From Mytilus trossulus (lineage: Eukaryota > Mollusca > Bivalvia > Mytilida > Mytilidae): 64,000 bases of DNA. How positions within the stretch are numbered: position 1 is the first letter of the stretch; every line of letters starts with the position of its first letter. Shown one piece after another: positions 11,864 through 24,439 of this stretch. Under the pieces are notes generated by a model that searched no databases, had not been told where the DNA came from, and was given only the letters and a program-made list of their open reading frames with translations. The stretch spans positions 2,604,001 to 2,668,000 of the forward strand of contig NW_026963295.1 in assembly GCF_036588685.1 (NCBI RefSeq), in the 5' to 3' direction. The translations under genes were made by a program, and so were the position numbers.

Positions 11864-11944
11864 ATATATATATATAGATACTGTATAATGAATGGTGACA
11901 CTTTATAAACATATATCTTAACTTATCTTATCTAACTGTTTCAA

Positions 11945-12130
11945 GTGGAAAAGAATGACGAAAGATACCAGAGGAACGTTCAAACTCTTAGATCGAAAAT
12001 AATCTGACAACGCCGTGGCTAAAAAAGAAAAAGACAATCAGACAAATAATAATACACAAGACACAATATAAAAAACTGAGCAACACGATCGATGTCCACA
12101 AAATTGGATTACTATGGGTGACGCTTATGG
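11945..12130 (-). repeat. Reverse-transcriptase 3'-tail fragment, minus strand
   Basis: The segments gaacgttcaaactcttagatcg, ctgacaacgccgtggcta and gacaatcagacaaat match, inverted, the tail region of the elements at 4900-5135 and 60100-60340. Confidence 0.55.
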
Positions 12131-12418
12131 AGTGGGACATTTGATCTAATTGATGGGTTTTGGTGAGTCGGGTTGCGTAGTCCTAGCCTTCTTTGTTGTG
12201 TTTACCTTTCGATGTTTTGTCGTTTCTTGCAATGTCGTTGTCAGGTTGTCGTAGAAGGTTTGATCTACTTTTGGTACCATCTACCGCTCTTTCACCTGTC
12301 TTCACAGCCTCCGAAATAATTCCCTCTTTAAAACCAGAATTGTCTTTTAATAAAGACATAACGAAATGCAACGACAAAGATGTATTTATACCTTATGTAA
12401 CCAGTCAGCGTACTTATT

Positions 12419-13383
12419 TATGTTTCATTGCATGAAATATATGGACCCACAGTTCACATGGTCTAGATCGATGGTGGTACATATGCGAACTGCAAGATAG
12501 ATCTTTCAAAAGAAAAATTACAATTGAAGACAACGAACGATTATATTAAAAAAGTGTTTTTTCAATCTGAGGTTTTAAGTACATGTAGTTTTGTTTTCAT
12601 TTCTAGAAGGATTGATTTAAGATCTAGAACATGATTAGATTTTATCATTTATTCAACTCATCTTAGAAAGGAAAGCTTTCCATTGTTCTATTGTTATCGA
12701 TCCGGGGTGTGACGGTCTTTTCCCCGTTGGAATTTTATTTATGTTTTTCCATTTTTTTTTATGGTAATACATAAACTAAATTTTCATTGACATTGTAAGG
12801 CACACGTTTGTTTGATTGTTTTCATGTTCACTGAATTAGAAGTTATTATAGCATTCAATGTAAATATAAGTAATCAGGTAAGTTTTAGAGTATAACTTTT
12901 TTTTGCAAGGTATGAATGGTATTGACCATTGATGGTCGAATGTGGTTTAGCATGTTAACCGGTTTCATTTGAAGGGAAAACTGGAATTCAAATTTAAATC
13001 CCAGCTTTATTAGCTCACCGGGCCCAAAGAGCGAAGTGAGCTTTTCTCATCACTTGGCGTCAATCCGTCCTCGGTTGTCGTCTTTAACTTTTACAAAAAT
13101 CTTCTCCTCTGAAACTACAGGGCTAAATTAAACCACACTTAGTAACAAACATCATTAGGGTGTATAGTTTACAAAACGTATCCGATGATCTGTCCAACCG
13201 AACAAGATGGCCGCCATGGCTTTAATTGAACATAAGATTAAAATGAAGTTTTTCCTTATATCTCTGAAACCAAAGCATAAAGAGTAAATCTGACAAGGCA
13301 TATATTTGTTACTCAGGTTAAGGTCTATTTGCCCTGATGTTTTCGGAAAGCTTTTGTTAGGTTGCTGCCCCTGAATTTGTAAT
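12419..13383 (+). repeat. 0.95-kb direct repeat, right copy
   Basis: This is the same order and orientation as 9431-10380, starting at 'tgtttcattgcatgaaata'. The pair brackets the inverted-end element at 10524-11863. Confidence 0.75.
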
Positions 13384-13790
13384 TCTAAGGACATTTTGCA
13401 GTTTTTTTGTTATCATCTTAGATATTATTGTAGATAGAGAAAAACTGTAAACAGCAATTATGTTTAGCAAAGCAAGATCTGCAAACATGTTAACATGACT
13501 AATATGTTCAATAAATCGCTTTCAAAAATCTTCTGCTGAAATAACTGAAACAAATTAAATCAAACTTGGCCACAATTAGCATTAGGGTATTCAGTATTAA
13601 AAGTACTTCCATAGACCCTGCCTGCCAAACAACAAGGCAGACATAGCTAAAAATATAACATAGGGAAAAATGCAGTTTTTACTTTTATCACTTAAACTAA
13701 AGTAAAACAGCTGCATTATTTCGACAATCAATTGTAAATAAAAAAAATACCTGGTGAGCGACACAGGCTCCTTGGAACCTGTAGTTTACT
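13014..13790 (+). repeat. Dispersed ~780-bp repeat, uninterrupted copy
   Basis: It runs from gctcaccgggcccaaagagc to gcgacacaggctccttggaa. Its ends are roughly inverted to each other (GCTCACCGGGCCC... against ...GGTGAGCGACACAGGCTCC). The interrupted copy at 3420-5990 and a partial copy at 10017-10380 belong to the same family. Confidence 0.6.
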
Positions 13791-14916
13791 ATTATGATGT
13801 CTGATGAATTTACTTTGGTATTTTCCGTCTCTCTTTGAGAGAAATTCAGTCGAATGCAATCGAAACAAGTGTAAAATAAGTTAGCAAAGTTTCAAAACGG
13901 GTGTGTTTTGAACTGTTATCAGTATTTTTTTTTATCTCGTTATAAAACTATAACAAAAGAAGCCAGCGGAAGAAAATTCATATCTCGATCAAGTGTTGAA
14001 ACCTCCCATTTCCTTTCATGATAACAAAATAAGTTTCATACTTTTACAATTATATCTTATTTTACAATACGATGTATTTAAATTGCAGCCCAAAACAGCT
14101 GAAAATCTGATACTACTTCAGTATGTAAATCCCTTTATTAAAATTTTCACATATTTTTCATCTACGTTACTTAAACTTATAACTTTCAAGTTATGTTATA
14201 AGACATTTGCTTAACCGTTGATTGCCAGATGAATAGAATGATATATATTGAGAAAAAAAGAATTTGTTGAAGTTATATAACATCTTGATGAACGTTTAAT
14301 TATGAGTAATCGAACCCGGTAATTTTTTTTCTCCATAAAACAATAAAAAATAAGAGTAGTTGTGGTTTCGGAAACAAGTTATTACAATTTATACTAAACC
14401 CTTTAAACTTTGCTGATACGAGTGCTTACTTGTATTCGAATTAGTAAAGAGGAAAGGGATTAATATCAGTTGTAATAGCTTGTGTTCCTTGGTTGACGGA
14501 TTTTATAATGAAAATGCATTTACTATTTTATAAGTTTGAAATAAGATGATGTGGTAAAGGGGTCAATGAGGCACAATGTGTGTGTGTGTGTGTGTTTAAT
14601 AGATAATGGTACAACCTTCATCACAGACCTTTGCTCACATCGAGCAGCAAGCTATAAAGAGCATCAAAATGACTAGCATTAGGTTCATTTATGTATTTGG
14701 CAAGGCTGTCAGATCTTTGTATCTTTTTTCAACCAGGAAAGAACCGCTGAACTTCTTTAGGATAACTCACAATCTTGACCAATTAAAATTAGAGTTGATT
14801 GCACTTTCAACATGTAAGAACACATTTAGTGGCATATGAAAGAACCAAACTAAAACGTATAAGATAATGTTACTTTTTTATGATTTAAATGTTTGAGATT
14901 TATTTATACTTTTCAG
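13791..14916. other. Upstream region of gene B
   Basis: This is noncoding and AT-rich. A (GT)n microsatellite lies at 14577-14595 and a fragment of the 7940-8260 repeat family at about 14625-14700. The promoter is presumably here or further upstream but no recognisable core element was identified. Confidence 0.4.
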
Positions 14917-17900
14917 GTTAGAGTGATAAGAGTATGATGACAAGGCGTGCATTTAGAATTTTGATGATCTTTGAAGCCTTTTTTCGTATCTCAGGTAATG
15001 TTTTTGATAAAATTAAATGTTTTTCTTATATCACTTATTTAAGGGAGTATATGCAGAATTTGCAATCTGTTAAAATGTCAATCAAATTGAGAACTGACAT
15101 TGGGAATGTGTCAAAGAGACAAGATCCCAAGCATTGAGCGGTAAACAGATTCAGTATTTTTAGAGTCTTTAATTTAAAATATGAAATATTTTGTAGAATC
15201 ATCCAAAGTCAAATACTCATACTTTACCGTCGGACAGACAGTGTTACTAAAATGTACAGACGGTAAATTAAATCTGAAAAGCGCAGTTTGGGCTGGCCCT
15301 GTACACAATAGTATTCGAAAGGGAACTCCAGTATCAGTAATTGATAATAATGGAAAACGAAGCAAGTGGAAAGTTTCACAGTATACAGACGATGGACGTG
15401 TAGAAAGTAGTCTGTTACATCGCAATAGATTAAGAGTTACAGGAAACTATGACCTTCAGATATTTAAAACTTCTTCATTAGATGAAGGTCTCTACATGTG
15501 CTATTTAGGACCAATGGAAGTGTTTTCAAGAATAATATTACACATGAAAAGTAAGTAAAAAAAGAGACATACGCAATTGTAAGAAATAAACAAAATGCTA
15601 TTTATATAATTTTTCAATCGCATTAGATTATCTCTGAGAGAAAATGATAAAAGAATAGTTTAAAACTTATTACCTCACATTAATACACATTTATTAGAAT
15701 TTGTCTCAGGTTTTCCTGTTCCTTTTTATGTGCATTTCGCATATAAACAAAAAATAAACACATAAATAAATCCTCTGCCGTGATAGTAGAAAATAGCAAA
15801 TTCACATACATCGGTTGTGATCAAATGATATAAACTTATAACGCAACCGATGTATGTTTATTTGCTATCAAAAATAGGGGCGAAAGATATCAGCTGGACA
15901 TTCAAACTCAAAGATCGAAAATAAACTGACAACGCCAGGGCTAAACTAAAAAAGACAAACAGACAAAAATAGTATACAAGACACTTTTCAGAAAACTAAG
16001 CGAAGAGCACTAAAACCTTGGTGTGATCGCAGGTGCTCCGGAAGGGAAAGCAAGTTGTGCTCCACATATTGCACCCATCGTGTTGTTCATAAATATCAAG
16101 CATGTAAAACATTGGAGAGTCCATACATATGATTTAAATTACCAAATCTAAAAAAAGGAATTGGCAACTATAGCTGTAGCTAAATTTTGTCTTGTGCTCT
16201 TATGATGCAAGCATTGAATTTAGCATGTCTGTTGATTAACATCCGTCACATAATTCATCAATAGTAGTCTCCCGCACATTAGCTAGATATTTGTATTTAG
16301 TAAGTCTTATACCTACTCTCATAAGGTTCTTAGGTCCTTATACACAAATATAAGCATTTGAATTGACCTTCTGTCCCATTTAAAGTTTGTATTGGTTTAC
16401 GATATTTGTTTTTACGATATTTGTGGATTTTTTTTTTACAGCCTTGCCATCGAATATGACGTTTGCTAATGCAACAAAAGAGAAGATATTACACGGAAAA
16501 GAAAACACTACATTACATATATTATGCAGTGTTCAAGATGGAATACCGGATTCATTATCAATCATACGAAACAACAAAACTGTAAAGAGTGGCGAAGACA
16601 GCAGTCTTGAGTATAGTTTGTTACCAACACGACTTGACAATGGATTGAAATATACGTGCGAGGCAAGGAGTTCCTTGTTAAAACAACCAATGAGAAAGAT
16701 GATTCATCTGGATATCAAATGTAAGAAATATAATATAATATATCAAAAGTTTGTTTAGTTAAATGCTCGAAGACATATAAACTGGTTACATGTTTTCACG
16801 CCATTCTCACTCGATCGGTTTTAGCAAGATATTTCGAATGAAATTGATTCTAAGCTATGTTGCAAAGTACTTCATTATATGAACACGTTAATGCTTTGCT
16901 TTGAATTACCTATATACAGTATGATATTAGACCAAAGTATAATTACTATTATATAAGATCCACATTTGGAGCAGGATCTGCTTACCCGTCCCTCATTTTG
17001 CTATGCAGTCTTTAATTGATGGTTGTTTATGTAATATTCTTTTTGGTATCATCTGTCTCTGTTTTATTAACCTCAATTCAAAATATTCCCGTTGCCATTT
17101 TATTCGATTTTAATTTGTTTTATACAAATTCTGTTTTATAAGCAATTTTATATACGTTCCTAAACGTTTACGCGCTTCACATATTCCATTTTTTTTCATT
17201 AAAGGAATACAATTAGATGATATGTTATTTTCGATAATAATCTTCCAAATACATATTTTTAGTACACTCAAACTATATAAATAATGTTAAACCTAATGAA
17301 CATTTTTCTGCGTCAGCAAGCTGCGAAATTCTTTTCTCATCGGACGACATTTCTTGTAGCGTCCTCAACAGTTGTCCCTTTCCTCATATTTTAGACACAC
17401 TTTCTACTTTTAACTTCGTCAGGAATGTTCAAACCTAAACATTTGAAAGATAAAGATGTAGATATACAAAGAAAAACTAGAAACGCTAGAATCTGTATAT
17501 TGTTTTTGACATTGCGTTTTAAAGTGTTTTTTTTTAAGGGAAATGGCAGGGCAATGACCAAACTCCGAAACCGCGTTTTCGTCTTCTTACTACACTTTGC
17601 TGACTATGATAGTTTCCCGCAGCATGATCACCACTGTTCCGGAATTTAGGCAATGACCCGAAGTATGATGTTAGGTATTTATAGAAGGCAGCAAATGAAA
17701 TTGTAGAGGACACATAACTACTAAACTGGATACAATATGTATAATCATTTTCACTATTTCTTAAACCATTACATATAAGATTATACTTTTTTGTCAGTTG
17801 CAAAAGAGATGATAATAGCTGAAATCATGTAAATTTTGGAAAACGTTTGTTTTAATTAGATAGACCAGTGGTATCACTCATGCAAAATGGGACCCAAGAA

Positions 17901-20900
17901 ATAATTAAAGGCACATCTTACACATTATGTTGTGATGTCGACAGCAATCCATTACCAACATCAACCAGCTTGATGAATGGAAGTCAGGAAATATTGGTTA
18001 CACATAATGTTACAGAAACATGCTTCATATTTAGAAATGTCAGCCAATACGATCAAGGAAACTACACGTGTATAGCCTACAATATAGTTGGCAATGGTCC
18101 AGCTACCTTTGTTATTCGAGTAAACTGTGAGTTATTAACAATTTATTCATGAATTAACTATTAAGTGTTTTCAGAAGCATGATACTTATAAGAATATACC
18201 ATAAAAATGTAACACAATTTTATGACCAACAAAGCAAATACTTTGAAATTTTATTTTCCCAAACGTGTTGATATTAGCTCAGGCAAAGTTTTTTTTGCGG
18301 TCATGACATACGTGATAATGAAATTACAATTATTTGTTGATACATCTTAAATACCTGGAAACTTAACTGCTCTGTTTTTATATAAACTCTAGTTTCAAAC
18401 AGAAACATTTTTTTCAATCCAAAATAGGTTAAAAGATGTATTGATATTCATTTGCATACATTAGTTGTCTCTCCAACGCAGCTCATAGGTTAAATCTAGT
18501 CTCTTGACAATTAATGAACTATTTTCAGTTCAAACAAAACTTGTCAGTGTATTTGACTATTGATATTTCAAAAACAATAGTGTTATCTTGTAAAGCGACT
18601 GAAATCTGTCTCTTAAAAACAACTTGAAGAAAAGTAAGAATGTGTTCTCACTCTCAATTTAGCTAAACTTTAGTTCTATCTAGGTTATACATTTCTTCAG
18701 CATTTGTGTTTCGTTAATGTTTTGTATTTCCATCACCTAATAGTTGTATTTATATTCACCAAGCAAGGACATGTTAACTCTACAAGATATATACCCATAC
18801 TGTGTACAGTGATTCGGAAGTCAAAGCTACATGGGGTTCGTGTTGCTTATTCTTTAGTTTTCTATGTTGTGTCATGTGTTCTATTGTTTGTCTGTTTGTC
18901 TTTTTCATTTTTAGTCTGGCGTTGTCAGTTTATTTTCGATTTATGAGTTTGATTGTCCCTCTGGTATCTTTCGTTCCTCTTTCACATGTTACAATCTGGT
19001 GTAAAGTTTCAAACGTCTTGCCTATGCATTATTGATTCTGTATTATTATTATTATTATTATTAAAGCCAACAATGCAGTATTGATTTGACTCACTGTTGA
19101 AGGCTATACGATCACCCATACATGTAATTTTCTGTGCTATTTAATATCTCGTTGAAAATCAATTCGTATCTTCTTATTTCTTTGAATAACATGTCAATGA
19201 TAAAAAAAGTGTTTTAAGGTAGAGTTTAATTGCTGAAACATTTATAGAAATGCAAATTAAGTTTAGTACTTCTCATATAGAAGTCATAGTTTTAATATTT
19301 AAGATATGATGGTTACTCTTACCCTAATGTATCTCGTACATGCTGCTTGTTAAAAAGAACTTGGTGCAGTACATTTACTATTTTAAAATGAGCAAATATA
19401 TATTATTCATTTCAGCTAATACTTTATCACTTGAGAAATCACTCTTATTCCCTGGCATCATTATTTTAGTAATAATGATAACTATTACAGTCTTCGGACC
19501 AGGGATTGGATTATTTGTTCGTAAGTAAACGATTTTTGTTTTAGATACTGTAATACCAATTACTTAGAATGACTAAGTGAAAAATGTCATTCTTTATTTA
19601 TATGCAAGTTAACACAACGCAGTTTTTCATAAATTAATGAAACAAAATATGTTATACCCTTACAATGCTTTTTTCCCTGAACTCTTTCATAAGTATGCAA
19701 TTATCTTTAGTTTTGACTGTATAGAGGTATATATCAGTTATCTGTTCTATGTCGGATTTTTAAAGTAAACATGGTCGACTGTTTTCTTTTGTCTTGCAAC
19801 TTTCAATGCTGGTTCCTCGACAATTTCAGGGTACAAGAAACAGATGCACAGGAAAACGTAAGTTTTTCTATTGTGAAACGATATAATATATAAGTTAAAC
19901 AAAGATCAACTGGATACTTTCAATTAATGTTTGTCTCAAAATATTAAGACTATAAACAAAATTGGCTGGTAATTGACGGATCCGTTAAAGCATAAAGCTT
20001 GTCATATATTTCGTCTGTGTCTATGAACATGTAGAACATTTAAAATATTAAACAGATCAAACTTTTCTGTAATGCTTTTGTCCTATTATTTCTCTCCTAT
20101 TTTCATTCCAAGTTTGGAAACATACATTTTGCAATCTTATAATGTGCAGAGTTTTGTAATGTACATATTTGAGATTATAGTGGAGATAAAACTACTGACA
20201 AAAATAATCTTTCACAGTTTTTTTCATGACTAATGCAATCATTAATTTATTTAAGGATGGTACCTACAAATGAAGTCCAAAAACCTGAAGGATCTGAGAA
20301 TGAAAGTGCTGACCATACAGCTATAACGGAAGGTGATAACCTACATAGCACATCGCAAGGTACAAAATGTAAAACGATCACCTAATTAATGACAATATTC
20401 AAATTTGATTTTTTCTATCTCTAAAAGGTAGCAATTCTGAAACATTGACGTTACAAAAGTGTTTAACCAGTACTCGTTTTCAATTGGTTTGGTGCTAAAA
20501 CGGTTGTAAATATAACTTTTCTATACTAAATGTTGTAATTGTGAATGTGCAATGACTTGGTTGTATCCTAAATGCGTTTGATGTTTCAAAGTATTCTATC
20601 CATTTTTACTCTTGGGTAAATGTTCTTAACAACATGGAAGTATTTTAAAAAGATTCTATCAAGCATACAATTTTAGGAGCAATTGTTCACGGCTCGGGTG
20701 AGCTTCAATATTTTTCGACGAGTTTAACTAAAACCAGAAATGACTCAAGAAAAAAGTTATATACAATAATATAACCCAAATTATTCAACAGTAATATCCT
20801 GGCCTCAAGAGTATCAAATGAAGATAATTCAATGAACACATAATTTTTTGTTTTGAAAAATAAGCTTTAGAATATGCAATCAAAATTTTTCTTTTTTATA

Positions 20901-21248
20901 AATTTAAATTGTATACCTTAAATCAACACACACAATTAACCATATTCAATAATGGATACATACAACTATTGAAATAATACAACTTCTAAATATGTCTGTG
21001 GAAGCAAAATACATGTACATCTGTAACTGTTTAACTGAGTGTTTTATTTGATAAATTTACTATTTTCAGAAAATGATAACCTGATTATACGAATTGTTAA
21101 AAGAATTGTTGTTGGAAATAAAGTTACAGCCATGTTGTCCGCAGAAAATACATCAGCATCCTTAGACAATTGGAGAAATGTTTCAGACAACTATGGCGAT
21201 ATTATGAACACCCATACACTACATTGGTTGCTGATGAACGAGCTATAG
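14917..21248 (+). CDS. Gene B: V + 2 C2 Ig-domain membrane receptor with frameshifted tail
   Basis: Exons: 14934-14994 leader (within an exon starting about 14917 after TTTTCAG), 15197-15550 V-like, 16442-16720 C2-like, 17860-18126 C2-like, 19416-19520 transmembrane, 19830-19857 microexon, 20256-20359 tail 1, 21070-21248 terminal. The sum is 1377 nt, 458 residues plus stop. Approximate residues: leader 1-20, V 21-139, C2 139-232, C2 232-321, transmembrane about 325-355, tail to 458. It is likely a surface receptor with an Ig ectodomain. Oddities: the second C2 domain lacks the core tryptophan, and the terminal exon stops early through a frameshift. The family Y-E-H...Y-T-T-L module continues in another frame for 45 codons, so the tail has no intact Y-x-N. 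It may be a decaying or decoy receptor. AATAAA occurs at 21518-21523. Confidence 0.82.
14934..14994 (+). CDS. Gene B leader exon (signal peptide)
   Basis: The 61-nt coding exon starts ATG, is phase 1 out, and has donor G|GTAATG. It reads MTRRAFRILMIFEAFFRIS, a weakly hydrophobic signal-peptide-like leader. Gene C has the related MKTTYLFRNWMIFEALLYIA, also 61 nt. The upstream acceptor at 14916 implies a spliced 5' UTR. Confidence 0.75.
15197..15550 (+). CDS. Gene B exon: V-like Ig domain
   Basis: TTTTGTAG|AA begins and A|GTAAGT ends this 354-nt exon, phase 1-1. The B-strand cysteine is in TVLLKC, W-x-GP in AVWAGP, then the family signature LLHRNRLRV and DEGLYMC on the F strand. About 81 residues separate the two cysteines, which is long even for a V-set. 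There is no J-like F-G-x-G motif. The gene C V exons share the same landmarks. Confidence 0.85.
15890..16090 (-). repeat. Reverse-transcriptase 3'-tail fragment, minus strand
   Basis: Segments such as ctgacaacgccagggctaaa and ggtgctccggaagggaaagc match, inverted, the tails at 4900-5135 and 60100-60340. It sits in the V-C2 intron of gene B. Confidence 0.65.
16442..16720 (+). CDS. Gene B exon: divergent C2-like Ig domain
   Basis: The 279-nt exon, phase 1-1 (TTTACAG|CC ... T|GTAAGA), has cysteine in LHILCSV and LDNGLKYTCEAR. The core tryptophan position is not evident (SLSIIRNNK). It ends HLDIKC like the other C2 exons (VKC/VNC). Four N-x-S/T-like sites suggest glycosylation. Confidence 0.8.
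16965..17115 (+). repeat. Reverse-transcriptase 3'-tail fragment, plus strand
   Basis: It begins ggagcaggatctgcttaccc and continues with degraded tail sequence (tttggtatcatctgtctctg). It is intronic in gene B. Confidence 0.45.
17860..18126 (+). CDS. Gene B exon: C2-type Ig domain lacking core Trp
   Basis: The 267-nt exon, phase 1-1 (AATTAG|AT ... T|GTGAGT), has C at TLCCDVDSNP and YDQGNYTC. Where gene C exons read TSTRWFKGSQEI, this one reads TSTSLMNGSQEI, so the packing tryptophan is replaced. All else (RPVV start, RVNC end) fits the family. Confidence 0.85.
18127..19415. other. Gene B intron with tail fragment and (ATT)n
   Basis: It contains a plus-strand reverse-transcriptase tail fragment at about 18825-18985 (ggggttcgtgttgcttattc, ctggcgttgtcagtttattt) and an (ATT)n microsatellite at 19041-19062. 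No extra Ig exon is visible. Confidence 0.55.
19416..19520 (+). CDS. Gene B exon: transmembrane segment
   Basis: The 105-nt exon (ATTTCAG|CT ... C|GTAAGT, phase 1-1) reads NTLSLEKS followed by a hydrophobic run LLFPGIIILVIMITITVF and GPGIGLFV. It aligns in length, phase and layout with gene A 2738-2842. Confidence 0.8.
19830..19857 (+). CDS. Gene B 28-nt juxtamembrane microexon
   Basis: CAATTTCAG precedes and GTAAGT follows. It reads GYKKQMHRK with its split codons; phase 1 to 2, exactly 28 nt as in the other three genes. Confidence 0.8.
20256..20359 (+). CDS. Gene B tail exon 1
   Basis: The 104-nt exon after TTTAAG, donor G|GTACAA, phase 2 to 1, reads MVPTNEVQKPEGSENES and ends HSTSQ. No tyrosine is present, unlike gene A where this exon carries HYINI. 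Confidence 0.75.
21070..21248 (+). CDS. Gene B terminal exon, truncated tail
   Basis: It starts after TTTTCAG, phase 1, ENDNLIIRIVKR..., with SAENTSASLD matching SAEHSSTSSD of gene C. After about 21200 the reading frame departs from the family and stops at TAG 21246-21248. The homologous sequence continues in another frame from 21203. Confidence 0.75.
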
Positions 21249-21420
21249 ACGATCATACCTATTTCACTATCAAAGGGAACTCAAACTATGAAAATTCACA
21301 TCATGTTGAAAATGCTGCATGTGGACACTTAATTGGCTGAATTGTCACAAAATTAACAAAACATAAACTTTTCTTGATGCAAACAACGGTCAGGAAAAAC
21401 TTAATTTGAAATGTGGTATG
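21203..21420 (+). pseudogene. Out-of-frame remnant of gene B tail
   Basis: From 21203 a second frame reads YEHPYTTL, DDHTYFTI and SNYENSHHVENAACG for 45 codons to TGA at 21338-21340. This matches YEHAYNTL, DEHVYLT and ENAACR of gene C. Further on, near 21370-21420, NNGQEKLNLK resembles the gene D repeat. An indel of about two bases near 21195-21202 relative to genes A and C explains the shift. Confidence 0.75.
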
Positions 21421-24400
21421 AATGATTTGTACGAAACAGACATTTAATTTCACCAATCATTGAAATATCAACAAAAGAAAAATAGCCCGAAAGGATTTAT
21501 TTAGTTGGTACTTAATCAATAAATAAGTTTTTTGAATTAATAAAATTAGCTTAAACTGGCATTAGTTTTTTATAATCTATTCAAATGTGTGTATTTCCAA
21601 TTTAAATTTCTTGTATGGTGTAAATTACGATGCAATTTGGCTGTTGACGTTGTACATTTTTCGGTAAATTAATTTGAACATACCTTTCAATTACACTGAT
21701 GTGGATGGAAACATTTTAAGTGTATCGTTTAGCATGGAACAAAGAATAAATAATGCTTATTATAATTTAATCTTTATATTTAGAGACAACTTAAAGAACT
21801 TGTCTACAAAATCACAATTTTAATCATAAATTTTCATCAATAATTTACAATAAAAATATTATAAAATAAAGTCGATATCTATTTTTTTGTCGTTTGTGTT
21901 TAAAAATATTATGCGTTTTAAATGGTGAACACATGTATAATTAACTGAATAATATGAAGGAAAAAGAATATTGAGCTTTTGTCAATGACAGCGATAAAAC
22001 GAAACAGGAATCAAAGGGACACAACTTTTTGACCTTTCACTAAATGAATACACATAAGCGCGTTTTTAAATAAAAACCTGATTTCTTTTAATAATGTGTT
22101 TGATCTATTCAAGTATTTTTTTTGTGCAGTCAGTAAATTGCATTATAATAAACATTTTTATGCAAAGAACATACTGTTTTTAGAGGGACAAATAAGATAT
22201 CGATGGTTAAAAAAAACCAAAGATGTCCCTAGATCTCATAGTCTTGGAGTCATAGAACTTTCGAGTCAATATTTTGTACTCATACTCCAAATTCAACCAA
22301 ATCAAAATGCATGATTTCATGTTTCGAGCATGATTTTTGTGCTCCGAGTACTGAGCAAAGTTTTATGACTTCAACCCAAGTTCAACATTCATACTCTTAA
22401 ATATTGTAAAAATGTAGAAATGAATGTTTTTACTAAATATAAGTTCTTTGATTATTCAAAAGTATTTTTAGAGCCAACATGTTTCAATAAACGGTTTTTG
22501 ACAAATGATTTTTATTTTAGTAGGTTTTTCCCTGACTTTCCTGATAAAATGCCATCTACGAAACGAGGTCATTAAATTTTGCTAATAAACAGTTTTATAA
22601 AAGTAATGTTTGCAAGATACATAAACATTAAGGTATTTCAACAGAAGTGATCCTCTTATAACGGCAGTTAAATAGTTGGCAAAAATATTTCAGGACATCA
22701 AATGGACCAGAGTGATACCGCATTTTTTTAATGTCCACTACGAGACGAGTCACATCTCCTTCAGTATCTGGTTTTAAAAATAAAAATAAATATCAGTTTA
22801 CAGCTTAGAATGTGCTTTGATGTATATAATCATGCTTTTTACTATTGCTATATAAGGATTTTTGATAAAAAAATAAAACATGTGAATATGTCCACTACGT
22901 AACAGTCACCTACGAAATAAGTATGGGATAAAAGCGTTTCGTAGTGGACACTACCACTACCCTGCAGTCGTTTTTTACTCATTTTTAATTATATTCGTGC
23001 AAAACAAATAATAAGAGCAAGTTCATGGAATTGTCAGTATGTTTTTATCAACATAGAATAGGGTTGATGTCCTTTACGATATTTTTTGTCCACTTCAAAA
23101 AAAAAAAGTTTCCGGTTTAAAAAAATATGCGACCCTGCATATTCGTCACTGGTGTCATGTGTATGCAGGAAGAGCAAAAATGAATATCACATGTTGTTAT
23201 GCTTCATAATAAGTATTACTTCCTGTAAAAGGTCTAAATGTTCCAACCAGGAAATTGGTCCGTTAATTGTCCTTCATTTTTTTTATCAACTTTCATTAAC
23301 CTATTGAAATAAGTTGGAACATATTCATTCAAAGGTAAATTTCGAACTAGAACTACATTTTAACTACCCATGAGAACGCTCTTGTGGAAAGACTTCACTA
23401 ATGTTAAGAATGTTATTACAATGGTGTCTAGTTTTTTATAACTGTCATCACTGACGCCCGACATCCGTCATAAGACTTTTTAAAAGCTCCATTTTTTAAA
23501 CTGGAAGCTATCAACTGACCAAAGTTCCGTACATTGATATCTTATCTGCGTATTGTTGACGCCAAAAAGATTTTCAACTCTGTATAAAATAGCACTTATT
23601 CATATTAGTCTTGAGTGTGTTTACTTTATTTTACTTTGTTGATTATGTTTCTTTAGCAAATAGCTTTGAGAAGGAGAATTAGGAAGGAGCAAACTGGTAC
23701 AAAATGATAAACTCCAGGATGTTATACAACATATATATTGTGTTAGGAATATTGTAATTATGGATTTTAGTGAACCTTTATAGTCGAATATACAGTATGG
23801 GGTTTTCTAAATGTTAAATGCTTTACAATTGTTTGAAAATGCTTGATTACATTTAATTAGAACGTTAATCGATTGTTGTCTCATTGGCAATTATATCACC
23901 TCTTCTTATTTTCATTTTGTTTAGTGAGAAAAGTATAAAAAAAGATAGCATGCACCTTGAGTGATTTAATTTATTAATTAATTGGCGTTTATCGCCACTT
24001 TTAGAACATTCCTGCTATTTTGTGATGTCTGTTTGATTGGTGGGGAAGCCGAAGTGTCAGGAAAAAACAACCGACCTTCGATTGGAATACAAGCAAATTG
24101 AAGTATATAATTGTCGTCATTTTTTTTTATGACTTCATAGTTAAGCATCAGTTAATTTTATGAAAGCTTATTGTTTTGCTTAGAAAATTATCTTTTTCTT
24201 CTACATTGATAAAATATATGATTCGAAATTTGTTTTTCACTTCAACGCAATCGAAATGCTTGTAGCTAAAAAGGAATGACTATCTTCCTAAAATTATTGT
24301 TTAATCACTAAAAAGAAAATAATCATGATTCAACCATTGCCGAGCATCTTATTTTTGTGTTCTTGTTATTTTGATTGCTTCTTTGATATTTTCCTCATGC

Positions 24401-24430
24401 AACATGTAATGGGCACGTTTAGTGCCAATC
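21421..24430. other. Intergenic region after gene B
   Basis: Contains AATAAA at 21518-21523 and 21539-21544. The rest is AT-rich without recognisable coding exons. Short related phrases (gtccactacg..., at about 22731 and 22890, and inverted at about 22940) form a small local repeat. No gene is called. Confidence 0.4.
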
Positions 24431-24439
24431 TTAATTTAC

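Noticed and set aside
12183-12435. Overlapping plus and minus frames of 64 and 80 codons near the right direct repeat
   Set aside because: Both strands are open over the same bases, no domain is recognised, and the location abuts repeats; probably chance or an old repeat.
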